Shown: positions 44,185-53,660, counted from the first letter of the stretch. The stretch is 64,000 bases of DNA from Bacillus sp. es.036 (GCF_002563635.1 NZ_PDIZ01000001.1:186001-250000); one strand, 5' to 3'. Numbers and translations are program-made. Notes: generated by a model not told the origin, from the letters alone.

Positions 44185-45309
44185 TTAAGCGTGAGCTCCA
44201 AGCAATGCATCGTTTGCTGAAACGTAGTCATAGCCAAGGTCTCTTGCTACAGCTTCGTACGTGATTGCGCCGTTTGCTACGTTCAATCCTTTTTCGAGTG
44301 CCGGGTTGGTTTGGATTGCAGTCGTTACACCTTTATTGGCAATTTGAAGCGCATAAGGAATTGTTACGTTTGTAAGTGCGATTGTTGATGTTCTAGGAAC
44401 AGCCCCTGGCATGTTCGCAACTGCGTAATGAACAACCCCATGCTTTTCGTATGTTGGGTTATCGTGCGTCGTGATGTGATCAACTGTTTCGATGATACCA
44501 CCCTGGTCAATGGCAACATCAACAAGAACAGATCCTGGTGTCATGCTCTTCACCATTTCTTCTGTCACAAGCTTCGGTGCTTTTGCTCCTGGAATTAACA
44601 CCGCGCCAACCACAAGGTCCGCTTCTTTAACAGCTTGAGCGATATTAAGTGGGTTTGACATTAGCGTGTTAATCGCATTTCCGAAAATGTCATCAAGCTG
44701 ACGTAGGCGCTCAGCGCTTAAATCAAGAATTGTTACGTCTGCTCCAAGGCCCATTGCGATCTTCGCTGCGTTTGTTCCAACAACGCCACCGCCGATAATC
44801 GTTACTTTGCCGCGTTTCACTCCAGGAACGCCGCCAAGAAGAATCCCTTTTCCACCTTTAGGTTTTTCAAGGATTTGTGCGCCGATTTGTGAAGCCATAC
44901 GTCCAGCTACTTCACTCATTGGTGTAAGTAGTGGAAGTGTTCCACGATCCACAACTGTTTCATAAGCGATTGCCGTTACGCCGCTATCTTTAAGCGCTTT
45001 TGTTAATTCAGGCTCTGCTGCTAAGTGAAGGTAAGTGAAAAGAATCAGTCCATCACGGAAATAAGCATATTCAGAAGAAAGTGGTTCTTTTACTTTCATC
45101 ACCATTTCTTGGTTCCAAACGGATGCAACATCTGTTGCAATCGTTGCGCCTGCTTCGCGATAGTCAACATCTTCGAAACCGCTTCCAATTCCTGCTTCAG
45201 TCTCAACTGTTACGTGATGTCCAGCCTTTGTTAGTGCGATGACGCCTGCTGGTGTAATCGCTACGCGATTTTCATTATTTTTAATTTCCTTTGGAATTCC
45301 AATATACAT
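44185..45309 (-). CDS. ald: Alanine dehydrogenase
   Basis: 374-aa NAD-dependent enzyme that converts L-alanine to pyruvate and ammonia, needed for alanine use and normal sporulation in B. subtilis. It begins [20 protein letters not shown]. The Rossmann loop is [16 protein letters not shown] 45309 lies behind AAGGGGATGA. The activator gene adeR lies directly upstream on the same strand, as in B. subtilis. Confidence 0.96.
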   Translation of the reverse strand: MYIGIPKEIKNNENRVAITPAGVIALTKAGHHVTVETEAGIGSGFEDVDYREAGATIATDVASVWNQEMVMKVKEPLSSEYAYFRDGLILFTYLHLAAEPELTKALKDSGVTAIAYETVVDRGTLPLLTPMSEVAGRMASQIGAQILEKPKGGKGILLGGVPGVKRGKVTIIGGGVVGTNAAKIAMGLGADVTILDLSAERLRQLDDIFGNAINTLMSNPLNIAQAVKEADLVVGAVLIPGAKAPKLVTEEMVKSMTPGSVLVDVAIDQGGIIETVDHITTHDNPTYEKHGVVHYAVANMPGAVPRTSTIALTNVTIPYALQIANKGVTTAIQTNPALEKGLNVANGAITYEAVARDLGYDYVSANDALLGAHA

Positions 45310-45352
45310 GATTTCATCCCCTTAGACAGTATTAAATGATCAAGTACCTCCG

Positions 45353-45390
45353 ATTATAGACGTCCTTTTTTCATTTCACATTGTGTAAAT
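45353..45390 (-). promoter_or_regulatory. ald promoter -10 and candidate operator
   Basis: TATAAT on the minus strand at 45353-45358 has no good -35, as expected for an activated promoter. ATTTCACAT-TGTGTAAAT (45373-45390) is an imperfect dyad in the -35 region that shares TTGTGTAA with the palindrome at 45402. Confidence 0.55.
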
Positions 45391-45401
45391 AAGAGAAAAG
45401 G

Positions 45402-45439
45402 TCATAGGGTGTTTGTGTAATTACACAAACACCCTATGA
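45402..45439. promoter_or_regulatory. Perfect 38-bp palindrome, ald upstream site and adeR terminator
   Basis: Each 19-nt half is fully complementary to the other, with no loop. The centre is GTTTGTGTAATTACACAAAC. It contains the adeR stop codon (45434-45436). Its centre lies about 74 bp upstream of the inferred ald start point. TTTTCTC follows on the minus strand, so it may also terminate adeR. It is the best candidate AdeR binding site here. Confidence 0.7.
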
Positions 45440-46666
45440 TTTCATTTGTTCAATTTGTAAATCTAGGAAAAGCGTAACTTTTTGATTGGCATTTTTTAAG
45501 TCAAGGTTCGCCACATCAGCGATGCGTTTGAGGCGATAGTTCAAGGTATTGGTATGCACGTGAAGAGCGTGAGCGGCTGCTTTTACATTGCTATCCTGCT
45601 TTAAATAAGCATCGAGCGTTTCCAGTAGCTGCGTATGATGAATGGTATCATACTGCTTTAATTTCTCGATATAGGGGTTTTGATAATGCTGACGCTCTTG
45701 ATAGAGGAGGTCAATAAATTGATAAATCCCAAGATCCTGATAGCTATAGACCCCCGTAACTTCTCCTTTAAATCGTTCTTTTATTGACAGCACATGAAGC
45801 GCTTCGCGGTAGCTGTCTTTTATCGAAAGTGGAGTTTGATAGAGGGCGCCTGCCCCGCCTTTTAATGTATCAACACCAAGGCGATTGCTAATTTTCTCAA
45901 CAAAAACTTGGACAAAACTCGTGAGCTGTTCAGCTGTGTTGAATTGGTTTGAAGGACGAACGAGTAAAATGAGCTGGTTTTGATCCAACGTACTGTAGGT
46001 CAATTCGATTTGGTGTGAAGCCTGAATGTAATAGTTCATATGACGTTCAAGCGACTGCTGTATTTCTTCACTAAATTCAAAGATGACGATCGCCATCTCG
46101 CCCTTTACTTTTAGCTGATACATGGAAGCTTGCTGTTGGATGTGCTCTTCTTTTGTATAATGACCCGTTAATAATTTCCAGAAAAACTCGCGATGCCCTT
46201 CTTCTGAATGACGTTTCTTAATGTCTAATTTCAGAATTTGGTTTTTAACCACTTTCGCGGCTTTTTTTAGAAGCGCAAGCTCCTCTTGAGTCACTTCCCA
46301 ATTTAATTGAGCCCAAATAAAGCCAAGCAGCTCTTCATTTTTTCGAACTGAAATCGCGACTCTTTGGCCAAGTCCTACCTCTGGAATGGCAGGGATGATC
46401 ACGGGGTCATCACTTTCAAAGAGCTGTGGAATGATGCCTTTTTTCCAGAGGCTTTTGATCACCTCTTCTGGTACTTTTCGTTTCATAATGGTGGCAATAC
46501 GCGCTGGGTCCACATTTTCATCATGCGAACTATACGCGAGAATGCGATGATCTGAATCTTCTATGGTAACTGGACAACCGAGGTTCTCTCGGATACAGTC
46601 AGCTAAATCTTCTAATGTACGGAATGGTCCCTGAAAAGGGTTATGACTTTCTTGATCGGTATGCAT
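45434..46666 (-). CDS. adeR: PucR-family activator AdeR
   Basis: 410-aa transcription factor. It has an N-terminal sensor region, a GGDEF-like middle, and a C-terminal PucR HTH with AAHALHVHTNTLNYRLKRI. The B. subtilis homologue activates ald. The layout adeR-ald is conserved here, supporting the name. ATG 46666 lies behind AAAGGAGTGG. Confidence 0.9.
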   Translation of the reverse strand: MHTDQESHNPFQGPFRTLEDLADCIRENLGCPVTIEDSDHRILAYSSHDENVDPARIATIMKRKVPEEVIKSLWKKGIIPQLFESDDPVIIPAIPEVGLGQRVAISVRKNEELLGFIWAQLNWEVTQEELALLKKAAKVVKNQILKLDIKKRHSEEGHREFFWKLLTGHYTKEEHIQQQASMYQLKVKGEMAIVIFEFSEEIQQSLERHMNYYIQASHQIELTYSTLDQNQLILLVRPSNQFNTAEQLTSFVQVFVEKISNRLGVDTLKGGAGALYQTPLSIKDSYREALHVLSIKERFKGEVTGVYSYQDLGIYQFIDLLYQERQHYQNPYIEKLKQYDTIHHTQLLETLDAYLKQDSNVKAAAHALHVHTNTLNYRLKRIADVANLDLKNANQKVTLFLDLQIEQMKS

Positions 46667-46716
46667 TTACAACCACTCCTTTCCTAATCTCAATACTCGT
46701 TTGGCGTTTAATTAAA

Positions 46717-46758
46717 AGTATACAAGAAAATCACCCCCCTTTGTGGGATTTCACAAAG
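46717..46758 (-). promoter_or_regulatory. adeR promoter region with dyad
   Basis: Minus-strand TATACT at 46717-46722. CTTTGTG-N6-CACAAAG (46739-46758) overlaps the -35 position and resembles the half sites near ald, which suggests autoregulation. Confidence 0.45.
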
Positions 46759-46877
46759 AGAAGTTAAGAAATTGTTAAGATTCACAATTGAAAGAAGGCG
46801 TGGAACTTAACACAAAATGGAAAAAGTGACAGACTTAAGAACAAAAGATCATAATTAAACTATTTAAAATAAATAGT

Positions 46878-46906
46878 ATGACATAATTGAATTAATGTGT
46901 TATTCT
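46878..46906 (+). promoter_or_regulatory. ppsA promoter
   Basis: ATGACA (46878-46883), 17 bp, TATTCT (46901-46906). Confidence 0.5.
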
Positions 46907-46939
46907 AATAATCGAATCTAGTAGGGAGGCGTTGGATAA

Positions 46940-49303
46940 ATGGTGGAGCAAAGTGCGATTCGATGGTTTCATGAAATAAGAAAAGAGGATATTGCTCTTG
47001 TTGGTGGTAAGGGAGCAAATCTGGGAGAGCTTACGCAGAGTGGTGTACACGTACCACCTGGTTTTTGTGTAACGGCTGAAGCGTACGCAACGTTTATCTC
47101 GGAACGGGAACTTGATCAGTCGATTACACAAAAAATGAAAACGCTTGATTATGAAAATAACAATCAGCTTAATGAAGTGAGTGCTGAAATTAGAGAATGG
47201 ATTCTGCAGACAGATATGCTTGAATCGCTTGAAGTAGAGATTCGCAATGCCTATGAAGCATTTAGTCAGGATCTTAATGTAACCGATCCATTCGTAGCCG
47301 TTCGAAGCTCGGCGACAGCTGAAGATCTTCCAGAAGCTTCTTTTGCAGGTCAGCAAGATACATATCTTGAGATTTCTGGAATCACAGAGCTTCTTTATCA
47401 CATCAAGAAGTGCTGGGCATCCTTATGGACAGCACGAGCCATTTACTATCGCGAAAAACAGCAGTTCAACCATTTTGATGTCTCCCTTTGTGCGGTCGTT
47501 CAATTAATGGTGAATAGTGAAAAATCAGGTGTGATTTTTACAGCGAATCCGATTACAGGTGAACGCGAGCAGATGATGATTAACGCGAGCTGGGGTCTTG
47601 GGGAAGCGGTTGTTTCTGGGATGGTTTCACCAGATGAGTACATCGTCGATAAAAGAACGTTTAAATTAATCGAAAAGCACGTAGCCGAAAAGAAAGTGCT
47701 TGTCGTAAAGAAAGTAAATGCAATCGGAACGGATACGGTTGCGGTGAAAGAATATTTAAGTGAGGAACATGTGAACCAACAGTGCTTAACACAAGCTGAA
47801 ATCGCTCAGCTTTCACGTGACGCTGTTCGAATTGAAGACCTTTATCAAACGCCTCAGGATATTGAGTGGGGCCTTGATTGCCAAACAAATGAACTTTACA
47901 TTCTGCAAGCACGTCCAATAACAACACTAAAAGAGGAGGAAACAAAAGTGGTTGAAAAGGTAGAAACGCCAAAGAAGATGCTGGTTCGAGGATTAGCTGC
48001 CTCTCCTGGGTCTGCTAGCGGAAAAGTCCGTAAGATCAAAGATATTAGTGAAGTTTCCCTTGTAGAAGAAGGCGACATTCTAGTGACCATTATGACGAAT
48101 CCGGATATGATTCCTGCTATGAAAAAAGCGGCAGCACTCGTTACAGATGAAGGTGGCCGTACTTGCCATGCCGCCATTGTTTCACGTGAGTTTGGCATTC
48201 CATGTATTGTTGGATCTTCGATTGCGACAGATGTGTTAATGGATGGAATGGAAGTGACGGTTGATGCGACGCGTGGAGTGGTATATGAAGGAATTCTAAA
48301 AGAAGCTGAACCAGTGAAAAAGAAAGAAGCGGCTAACGAAGCGACGAACAGCATTGAAGGATTCAATGAAGCGCTTCTTCATCAGCTGGCTCCGATCACA
48401 GGGACAAAAATTTATATGAATCTTGGAGAGCCTGAACTAATCAGTAAATACAAACATCTGCCGTTTGACGGCATTGGCTTAATGCGAACGGAATTTATTT
48501 TTTCAAATATCGGTATTCACCCGATGCATTTGCTTAAAACCGGACAGGAAGAGATGTTTATTGAAAAAATGTCGGAAGGAATCACGAAGGTGGCGCAGGA
48601 TATCTATCCAAAGCCGATGGTTGTTCGTTTGAGTGACTTCCGCTCAAATGAATTTCGTGGACTCATTGGTGGAGATGAAGTAGAGCCAGTTGAAGCAAAC
48701 CCTATGATCGGATGGCGCGGGGTTTCTCGCTATATTTCCCCACAGTATGAAGAAGGCTTTCGTCTAGAATGTCGAGCGATTAAAAAAGTGCGCGATGAGT
48801 ACGGCTTAATTAACGTTTGGACAATGCTTCCATTCGTTCGGACAACGTGGGAAGTGGAGAAAGTGAAGAAGATTATGGCAGAAGAAGGCCTGATTCAAAA
48901 TCAGGAATTCAAGATTTGGATTATGGCAGAAGTGCCGTCTGTGATTTTTGAAGCAGAGGAATTCGCGCAGCTTGTGGATGGATTCAGCATCGGAAGCAAT
49001 GATTTAACACAGCTTATTTTAGGATCTGACCGTGACTCTGGCATCCTAAACAGCATGGGCTACTTTGATGAGCGTAACCCTTCTGTAAAACGTGCGATTA
49101 AACAGCTGATTCATGGAGCGCATAAGTATGGCAAAACCGTCTCGATTTGTGGACAGGGACCGTCGACTTACCCAGAATTTACAGAGTTCCTCATTAAAGA
49201 AGGAATCGATAGCGTGAGCATCAATCCAGATACGGTGGCAGCAACAAGAAGATCGGTTGCGTCTGTTGAACAGCGCATGATTTTAAATAAAGTCAGAGGG
49301 TAA
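46940..49303 (+). CDS. ppsA: Phosphoenolpyruvate synthase
   Basis: 787-aa enzyme that makes PEP from pyruvate and ATP, used for gluconeogenesis. It has an N-terminal ATP-grasp nucleotide domain (GGKGANLGEL, VRSSATAEDLPEASFAGQQD), a mobile phosphohistidine domain with H410 in GGRTCHAAIVSRE, and a C-terminal PEP/pyruvate barrel ending SIGSNDLTQL and CGQGPS. The domain order separates it from rifampin phosphotransferases, where the His domain is last. The length is close to E. coli PpsA. It lies divergent from adeR, so pyruvate made from alanine could feed it. Confidence 0.93.
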   Translation: MVEQSAIRWFHEIRKEDIALVGGKGANLGELTQSGVHVPPGFCVTAEAYATFISERELDQSITQKMKTLDYENNNQLNEVSAEIREWILQTDMLESLEVEIRNAYEAFSQDLNVTDPFVAVRSSATAEDLPEASFAGQQDTYLEISGITELLYHIKKCWASLWTARAIYYREKQQFNHFDVSLCAVVQLMVNSEKSGVIFTANPITGEREQMMINASWGLGEAVVSGMVSPDEYIVDKRTFKLIEKHVAEKKVLVVKKVNAIGTDTVAVKEYLSEEHVNQQCLTQAEIAQLSRDAVRIEDLYQTPQDIEWGLDCQTNELYILQARPITTLKEEETKVVEKVETPKKMLVRGLAASPGSASGKVRKIKDISEVSLVEEGDILVTIMTNPDMIPAMKKAAALVTDEGGRTCHAAIVSREFGIPCIVGSSIATDVLMDGMEVTVDATRGVVYEGILKEAEPVKKKEAANEATNSIEGFNEALLHQLAPITGTKIYMNLGEPELISKYKHLPFDGIGLMRTEFIFSNIGIHPMHLLKTGQEEMFIEKMSEGITKVAQDIYPKPMVVRLSDFRSNEFRGLIGGDEVEPVEANPMIGWRGVSRYISPQYEEGFRLECRAIKKVRDEYGLINVWTMLPFVRTTWEVEKVKKIMAEEGLIQNQEFKIWIMAEVPSVIFEAEEFAQLVDGFSIGSNDLTQLILGSDRDSGILNSMGYFDERNPSVKRAIKQLIHGAHKYGKTVSICGQGPSTYPEFTEFLIKEGIDSVSINPDTVAATRRSVASVEQRMILNKVRG

Positions 49304-49306
49304 GCA

Positions 49307-49335
49307 TTTACAAGGTGTAACTGTACTGGTATTAT
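49307..49335 (+). promoter_or_regulatory. Promoter of the T-box transcript
   Basis: TTTACA (49307-49312), 17 bp, TATTAT (49330-49335), starting just after the ppsA stop. Confidence 0.7.
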
Positions 49336-49341
49336 ATAACA

Positions 49342-49624
49342 AAATCAAGTGCGATGATGAGAAGAGTAGATCATGCGACCTTACACAGAGAGCTCCGGTA
49401 GCTGAAAAGGAGTAAAGGTCACACGATTGAACCAACCCTCTGAGCTGTACACCGGAACCGAACGTGGGGATGGTGTAACGGGAGCTCCCGTTATAGAGCT
49501 AGGGTATAAGCAGCTTCTGCCGTACCTAATAAGAGTCATGTGGTGACACATGACTGAACCGGGGTGGCACCGCGATAAGCAATCTCGCCCCCGGGACATT
49601 ACGTCCTGGGGGTGAGATTTTTTT
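49342..49624 (+). ncRNA. T-box riboswitch leader
   Basis: tRNA-sensing leader upstream of an MFS exporter gene. Stem I shows the GATGATGAGAAGAGTAG 5' strand, the AGAGAGC box at 49387-49393, and the 3' strand GAA (49429-49431) ahead of CCTCTGAGC (49437-49445). Stem III is GTCATGTG-GTGA-CACATGAC (49535-49554). The T-box GGTGGCACCGCG is at 49563-49574. The terminator stem is 49581-49597/49603-49619 with a T-run, and CCGGGG can instead pair with CCCCCGG as antiterminator. By register the specifier is CAA (Gln, 49433-49435), or AAC (Asn) if shifted by one. The bulge TGGC predicts a tRNA with G73, which fits both. Confidence 0.93.
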
Positions 49625-49663
49625 ATTGGTTCAAATACTTATCGCGAACGGAGCTGACTTGTC

Positions 49664-50899
49664 ATGAAACGTCTTAGTGCTATTCGAAAGAACGACCTGC
49701 TGTTGCTTACATCAATGGGGATTACAAATATCGGAGGATGGGTTTATCATATTGCCCTTAATCTCATCCTATTAGATCAAACGGGTTCAGCACTCGCTGT
49801 GACAGGACTGTATTTACTCAAGCCGTTCGCCACTCTGTTCACAAATCCTTGGGCGGGCAGCTTGATTGATCGCGTGAACAAACGAAGGCTAATGATTTTA
49901 GTGAATACCGCTCAGGCATTGGTGATGTTTATTCTCCCACTACTATCCAGTCTATGTATGATTTATGTCCTTGTTTTTCTGATTAACATGGGTAGCTCGA
50001 TTTTTCATCCAACATCAATGACTTACATGACGAAACTTGTTCCTAAAGAAAGGCGAATCCGTTTCAATTCCCTTCGAAGCCTGGTCGATTCAGGTGCATT
50101 TGTGATCGGACCAGCGATTGCTGGTGTGTTATTTATCATCGGAACGCCAACCAATGCCATTTACCTTAATGCAGGAGCATTATTTCTTGCTGGACTGCTG
50201 TTTTTATTGCTACCTGATGTAGAAACAGGAAGTCTCATGAATCGATCAGGTACGATTTCATTTCAAATGATGAAAGAAGATTGGGGCATTGTATACACGT
50301 TTAGCCGAAGCGCCATTTTTGTTATTTTGATTTACTTTCTAGTGAGTACAGTTGGCATAATGAGCTGGGGAGTAGATTCACTTGAAGCAAGCTTCGCAAC
50401 AGATGTCCTTCATCTGGCAAACACCGAATATGGATTTCTCGTAAGTATTGCTGGAATTGGAGTTCTTCTAGGAGCCATTCTCAATACCGTTATTGCAGAA
50501 AAAGGAGAACCGCTTTCGTTAATAGGAGGTGGAGCGATCGTGCTTTCCGTGGGGTATCTGATATTTGCTTTGTCGTCATCATTTCAGTTGGCTGCAATCG
50601 GCTGCTTTGTTCTTTCTTTTTCCCTCTCATTCATGAATACGGGTTTTTACACTTTTTATCAAAACAATATTCCTGTTGACGTCATGGGAAGGATTGGCAG
50701 TTTGTTCGAATGGATTGAGGCGATTTTTGTTATCGCTGTGATGGTGGGTTGCGGAATAGCGGCAGAACTCATATCGATACGATTTAGCGTGATAGTAGGC
50801 TCAAGTGTGATGCTAAGCTTTGCTTTCCTACTTCTAGGAGTAGTTATGGTCAAACGTACGAGTATGAGGTCCGAGGTAGAACACCGGTTGGCTAAATAG
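49664..50899 (+). CDS. MFS transporter (MFS_3/efflux type) under T-box control
   Basis: 411-aa major facilitator with 12 hydrophobic segments. The loop after TM2 reads GSLIDRVNKRRLM, the MFS motif A position. The overall pattern resembles macrolide- or siderophore-exporter MFS proteins more than amino-acid importers. ATG 49664 has GGAG upstream. The T-box means expression rises when one tRNA is uncharged. Export of an amino-acid analogue or aminoacyl-tRNA-synthetase inhibitor, or amino-acid transport, are both possible. Confidence 0.88.
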   Translation: MKRLSAIRKNDLLLLTSMGITNIGGWVYHIALNLILLDQTGSALAVTGLYLLKPFATLFTNPWAGSLIDRVNKRRLMILVNTAQALVMFILPLLSSLCMIYVLVFLINMGSSIFHPTSMTYMTKLVPKERRIRFNSLRSLVDSGAFVIGPAIAGVLFIIGTPTNAIYLNAGALFLAGLLFLLLPDVETGSLMNRSGTISFQMMKEDWGIVYTFSRSAIFVILIYFLVSTVGIMSWGVDSLEASFATDVLHLANTEYGFLVSIAGIGVLLGAILNTVIAEKGEPLSLIGGGAIVLSVGYLIFALSSSFQLAAIGCFVLSFSLSFMNTGFYTFYQNNIPVDVMGRIGSLFEWIEAIFVIAVMVGCGIAAELISIRFSVIVGSSVMLSFAFLLLGVVMVKRTSMRSEVEHRLAK

Positions 50900-51224
50900 T
50901 AGCCATCACCCAAATGTTTTTTAATCAAAACCGCAATAAAAAAACGATCAAAAGCACAAAAGTCAAGGCAGAACCCCTGTCTTGACTTTAATGTGAATAT
51001 TGTTTCTATTCTTACTGAGAAAGTTCATGGAATATCCAAAACTGTTTCTAAGTTGGCATTGAATTCACTTTAAGTGTTTTTCATAATGGAATTATGCTGT
51101 TGAGGAATGTGATGATTTGTTAATTATTCACACATTTTATCATGTGTTGTTTATCCGATTCATTCTGTTTACATGAAACGGATGAACCTTGCTGCTCACA
51201 GAAATAAACAATGGAGGATCGATC
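50900..51224. other. Gene-free spacer before copC
   Basis: It holds one hairpin, AAAGTCAAGGCAG/CTGTCTTGACTTT (50958-50988, one G-U pair) without a clear T-run, and AT-rich sequence that must hold the copC promoter. No CsoR- or CopY-like operator recognised. Confidence 0.5.
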
Positions 51225-51788
51225 ATGAAAAAAATAGTAGTATTAACGATTGCATGTCTACTCACGTTTGGGAATTTAACATACGCCCACACTGGAATAG
51301 AAAGTTCTAACCCAGAGGATGGAAGTACGATCACAGAGGAGCTAACCACAGTAACGCTCACTTTCGAAACAGAAATTGAGGAAACAAGCTCATTTGAATT
51401 ACAAAATGCAAGTGGTGAAACTGTAGCTGTTGATAACATCACTGTTGAAAACAATACGATGACTGGGACGTTTGATCAGCCAATTGCAAACGGAGACTAT
51501 GAAGTGCCGTGGAAAATTATTGGCATTGATGGTCATCCGATCGAAGGAACGTTTTCTTTTTCAGTAGACGCGCCTGAATCAGAAGTGGCGGAAGAAGAGT
51601 CAACTTCTGAAGAAGCGACGAACGATTCAGAAGCAGAAGATACGGAAGAACAAATGGATAAAGAAGAAGAGACAAAGGCAGATACGGCTGAAGAGGAAAG
51701 TTCTAATGGTACGGTAATTGGGATCATTATTGCTGTCCTGGTTATCGTACTCATTGGAAGTGTTATGTTGATGAGGAGGAAAAAATAA
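51225..51788 (+). CDS. copC: CopC-domain copper-binding protein, C-terminally anchored
   Basis: 187 aa. After signal cleavage at YA/H, His22 would be the mature N-terminus, the usual Cu(II) ligand, with DGHP providing the second histidine. A highly acidic linker (about 120-160, rich in Glu, Thr and Ser) leads to a C-terminal TM helix and RRKK. ATG 51225 lies behind GGAGGAT. The longer frame from 51189 lacks a ribosome binding site. It forms a pair with copD. Confidence 0.88.
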   Translation: MKKIVVLTIACLLTFGNLTYAHTGIESSNPEDGSTITEELTTVTLTFETEIEETSSFELQNASGETVAVDNITVENNTMTGTFDQPIANGDYEVPWKIIGIDGHPIEGTFSFSVDAPESEVAEEESTSEEATNDSEAEDTEEQMDKEEETKADTAEEESSNGTVIGIIIAVLVIVLIGSVMLMRRKK

Positions 51789-51791
51789 TCC

Positions 51792-52895
51792 ATGTTGATT
51801 CTAACAGTAATCAGTGAAGCGCTGCTTTATATTAGCTTTGCGCTACTGATTGCGGATTATCTTTTCACATTTATTTCAAATGATAAAAAGCCGGTTATTC
51901 ATGTGCCTAAAAAAGTTCGGCTTTTGGCTGCAGGAGGGATTGCGCTATTTTCCTTCATGCCGATTTTGGATTTACTTCTTTATTTATATGAGGACTATGG
52001 AATAGGACAAGCACTGTCGTCGGTATTAGTTACATTTAAAGTAGGTCAGGCTTGGAGTTTTACGGTTGTTCTGTCTATTATTTTAAGCCTATATATTCTT
52101 TTTGTTGATGATGGACAGGAGAAGAGATATCCATTCATCGGTGTGGTTCTTCTTCTGTTTCTCATTCTAGGACTAGGATGGGCGAGCCATTCAAGCTCTC
52201 TTCATCCAGTTAAAGGATTCATCATTCACACAATACACTTTACGGCTGTCATTACCTGGGTAGGAGTACTTTTTGTCATAAGCTGGTTTTCAAAAAACGC
52301 GGCAAACTGGACGCAATTTTTGAAGTGGTTTCATCCGACCGCTATCATCTGCTTCACAGTAGTAGGGATCACAGGGTTATTGTTAATGCAGTTTGTTATT
52401 CCATTACAAGATTATCCTGATACATGGATGGTTTCTTACGGACAAAGCTTATTAATCAAACACTTGCTCATTGTTCCACTGCTTGGATATGCCTTCCTGA
52501 ATGGCGTCATCATGAAGAAAAAGCTTAAAGAGAGCAATGCATTTGATCCTAGACCGTGGACAAAAGTAGAATCCGTGATGGTGTTACTGATTTTTGCCGC
52601 TACGGGAGCGATGAGTCACTCTTCACCTCCAAACAATCTGGCTTCTCTCATTAGTCTTGAAGGCGTATCTCCGCTGTTTACGGTATTCACAAACGGCTTA
52701 GTTCCACCTGGTGCCTCTGTTGAATTAGTCGTTAACGTGAATGCACTATTGCTTGGCGCTTTAGCAGTAGTGTTTATGGTGGTGATGCTTGCTGCATTTA
52801 TAAAAAAGATGGCACCACTTTTTTCGTTTCTAATGAGCGTATTGTTTATCATATCAGGCTATTTAGCGTTGCTACAAAGCGTACAAATTATGTAA
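51792..52895 (+). CDS. copD: CopD-family copper transport membrane protein
   Basis: 367 aa with about eight TM helices. HTIHFTAVITWVG and the earlier WASHSSSLHPVKG carry the conserved histidines of CopD/YcnJ-like proteins. It is expected to take up copper delivered by CopC. It starts 3 bp after the copC stop behind GAGGAGG. Confidence 0.9.
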   Translation: MLILTVISEALLYISFALLIADYLFTFISNDKKPVIHVPKKVRLLAAGGIALFSFMPILDLLLYLYEDYGIGQALSSVLVTFKVGQAWSFTVVLSIILSLYILFVDDGQEKRYPFIGVVLLLFLILGLGWASHSSSLHPVKGFIIHTIHFTAVITWVGVLFVISWFSKNAANWTQFLKWFHPTAIICFTVVGITGLLLMQFVIPLQDYPDTWMVSYGQSLLIKHLLIVPLLGYAFLNGVIMKKKLKESNAFDPRPWTKVESVMVLLIFAATGAMSHSSPPNNLASLISLEGVSPLFTVFTNGLVPPGASVELVVNVNALLLGALAVVFMVVMLAAFIKKMAPLFSFLMSVLFIISGYLALLQSVQIM

Positions 52896-52899
52896 TAAT

Positions 52900-52932
52900 G
52901 AACCCCCCGAGAGCACTGCTCTCGGGGGGTTC
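52900..52932. terminator. Hairpin after copD
   Basis: GAACCCCCCGAGAG/CTCTCGGGGGGTTC, a perfect 14-bp stem with a 5-nt loop. The T-run is weak. Confidence 0.75.
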
Positions 52933-53016
52933 GTATTCAATCTATCTATTCGCTATAATTGCTCTATTTTTTTGGATTTACTTCTTTAACTAAAAGCGGG
53001 AAAGTAGGTTGAATGA

Positions 53017-53054
53017 AAAAGCACGCGTTGAATCAAATAATGGTTCGACGCGTG
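53017..53054 (-). terminator. Minus-strand terminator of DUF3189 gene
   Basis: CACGCGTTGAA/TTCGACGCGTG stem (one G-U pair), with CTTTTTC following on the minus strand. Confidence 0.75.
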
Positions 53055-53068
53055 TTAAGTAAGACGAA

Positions 53069-53581
53069 CTATACCTTAAAATGCTTATTGTCGAGTAGAA
53101 GCACTTTTTCAGTCGTTTGGTTGGCTTGTTTTTTCGTATGCTCAACGAGATCATAAATGAGCGGACTGCATTTTTTCGCTCCTTTAATGAGTAGCGGTAC
53201 GCCGAGAGCATCGATGCCAAGCCCTCGAGAGAGACCGCCTCCTATTGACATAACGAACGGTACGGTTGGTGACGTATTTGAGAGGATAACTTGATCTTCT
53301 ACTTGAAAATGACCAAAAAGCATCATCGTCATATCGTATAGGGCGGGCACAATCAGTTTCGACGATTTTTTACCGATTGTGTAGACTTTATGGCCATCTG
53401 AATCCTTACCGTGAAAAATAAGCCGTCCCTCATCCTTTTTCGTTAGTTTGTTAAAAAAAGGCACGTTAAGCACCTCTTCACTCGTTAATGGAAGAGAAGA
53501 GGGCTTTAAAAGGTGTAAATGAAAAGCGGCTGCAATGGAGGTGGTGTGTGTGCCACCGTAGTCATGGTAAATGTAAATCAT
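53069..53581 (-). CDS. DUF3189 protein
   Basis: 170 aa beginning MIYIYHDYGGTHTTSIAAAFHL, the characteristic start of DUF3189 proteins of spore-forming Firmicutes, which suggests a nucleotide-binding-like fold of unknown role. Several homologues are encoded near sporulation genes. The longer frame from 53638 is rejected because AGGGATGAG precedes ATG 53581. Confidence 0.85.
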   Translation of the reverse strand: MIYIYHDYGGTHTTSIAAAFHLHLLKPSSLPLTSEEVLNVPFFNKLTKKDEGRLIFHGKDSDGHKVYTIGKKSSKLIVPALYDMTMMLFGHFQVEDQVILSNTSPTVPFVMSIGGGLSRGLGIDALGVPLLIKGAKKCSPLIYDLVEHTKKQANQTTEKVLLLDNKHFKV

Positions 53582-53660
53582 ATGCTCATCCCTGTAATCG
53601 AATTTACTAACAAGTATGACCTGATTAGGGGGAAACAATCCTGTATACTATTTTTAAACT

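Noticed and set aside
46940-49303. Rifampin phosphotransferase
   Set aside because: The phosphohistidine domain is central and a complete PEP/pyruvate barrel follows, as in PpsA.
49421-49431. ACG (Thr) or CAC (His) as the T-box specifier
   Set aside because: These lie before the GAA of the loop E motif. The specifier should follow it, ahead of CCTCTGAGC. CCA (Pro) was also set aside because the TGGC bulge needs G73.
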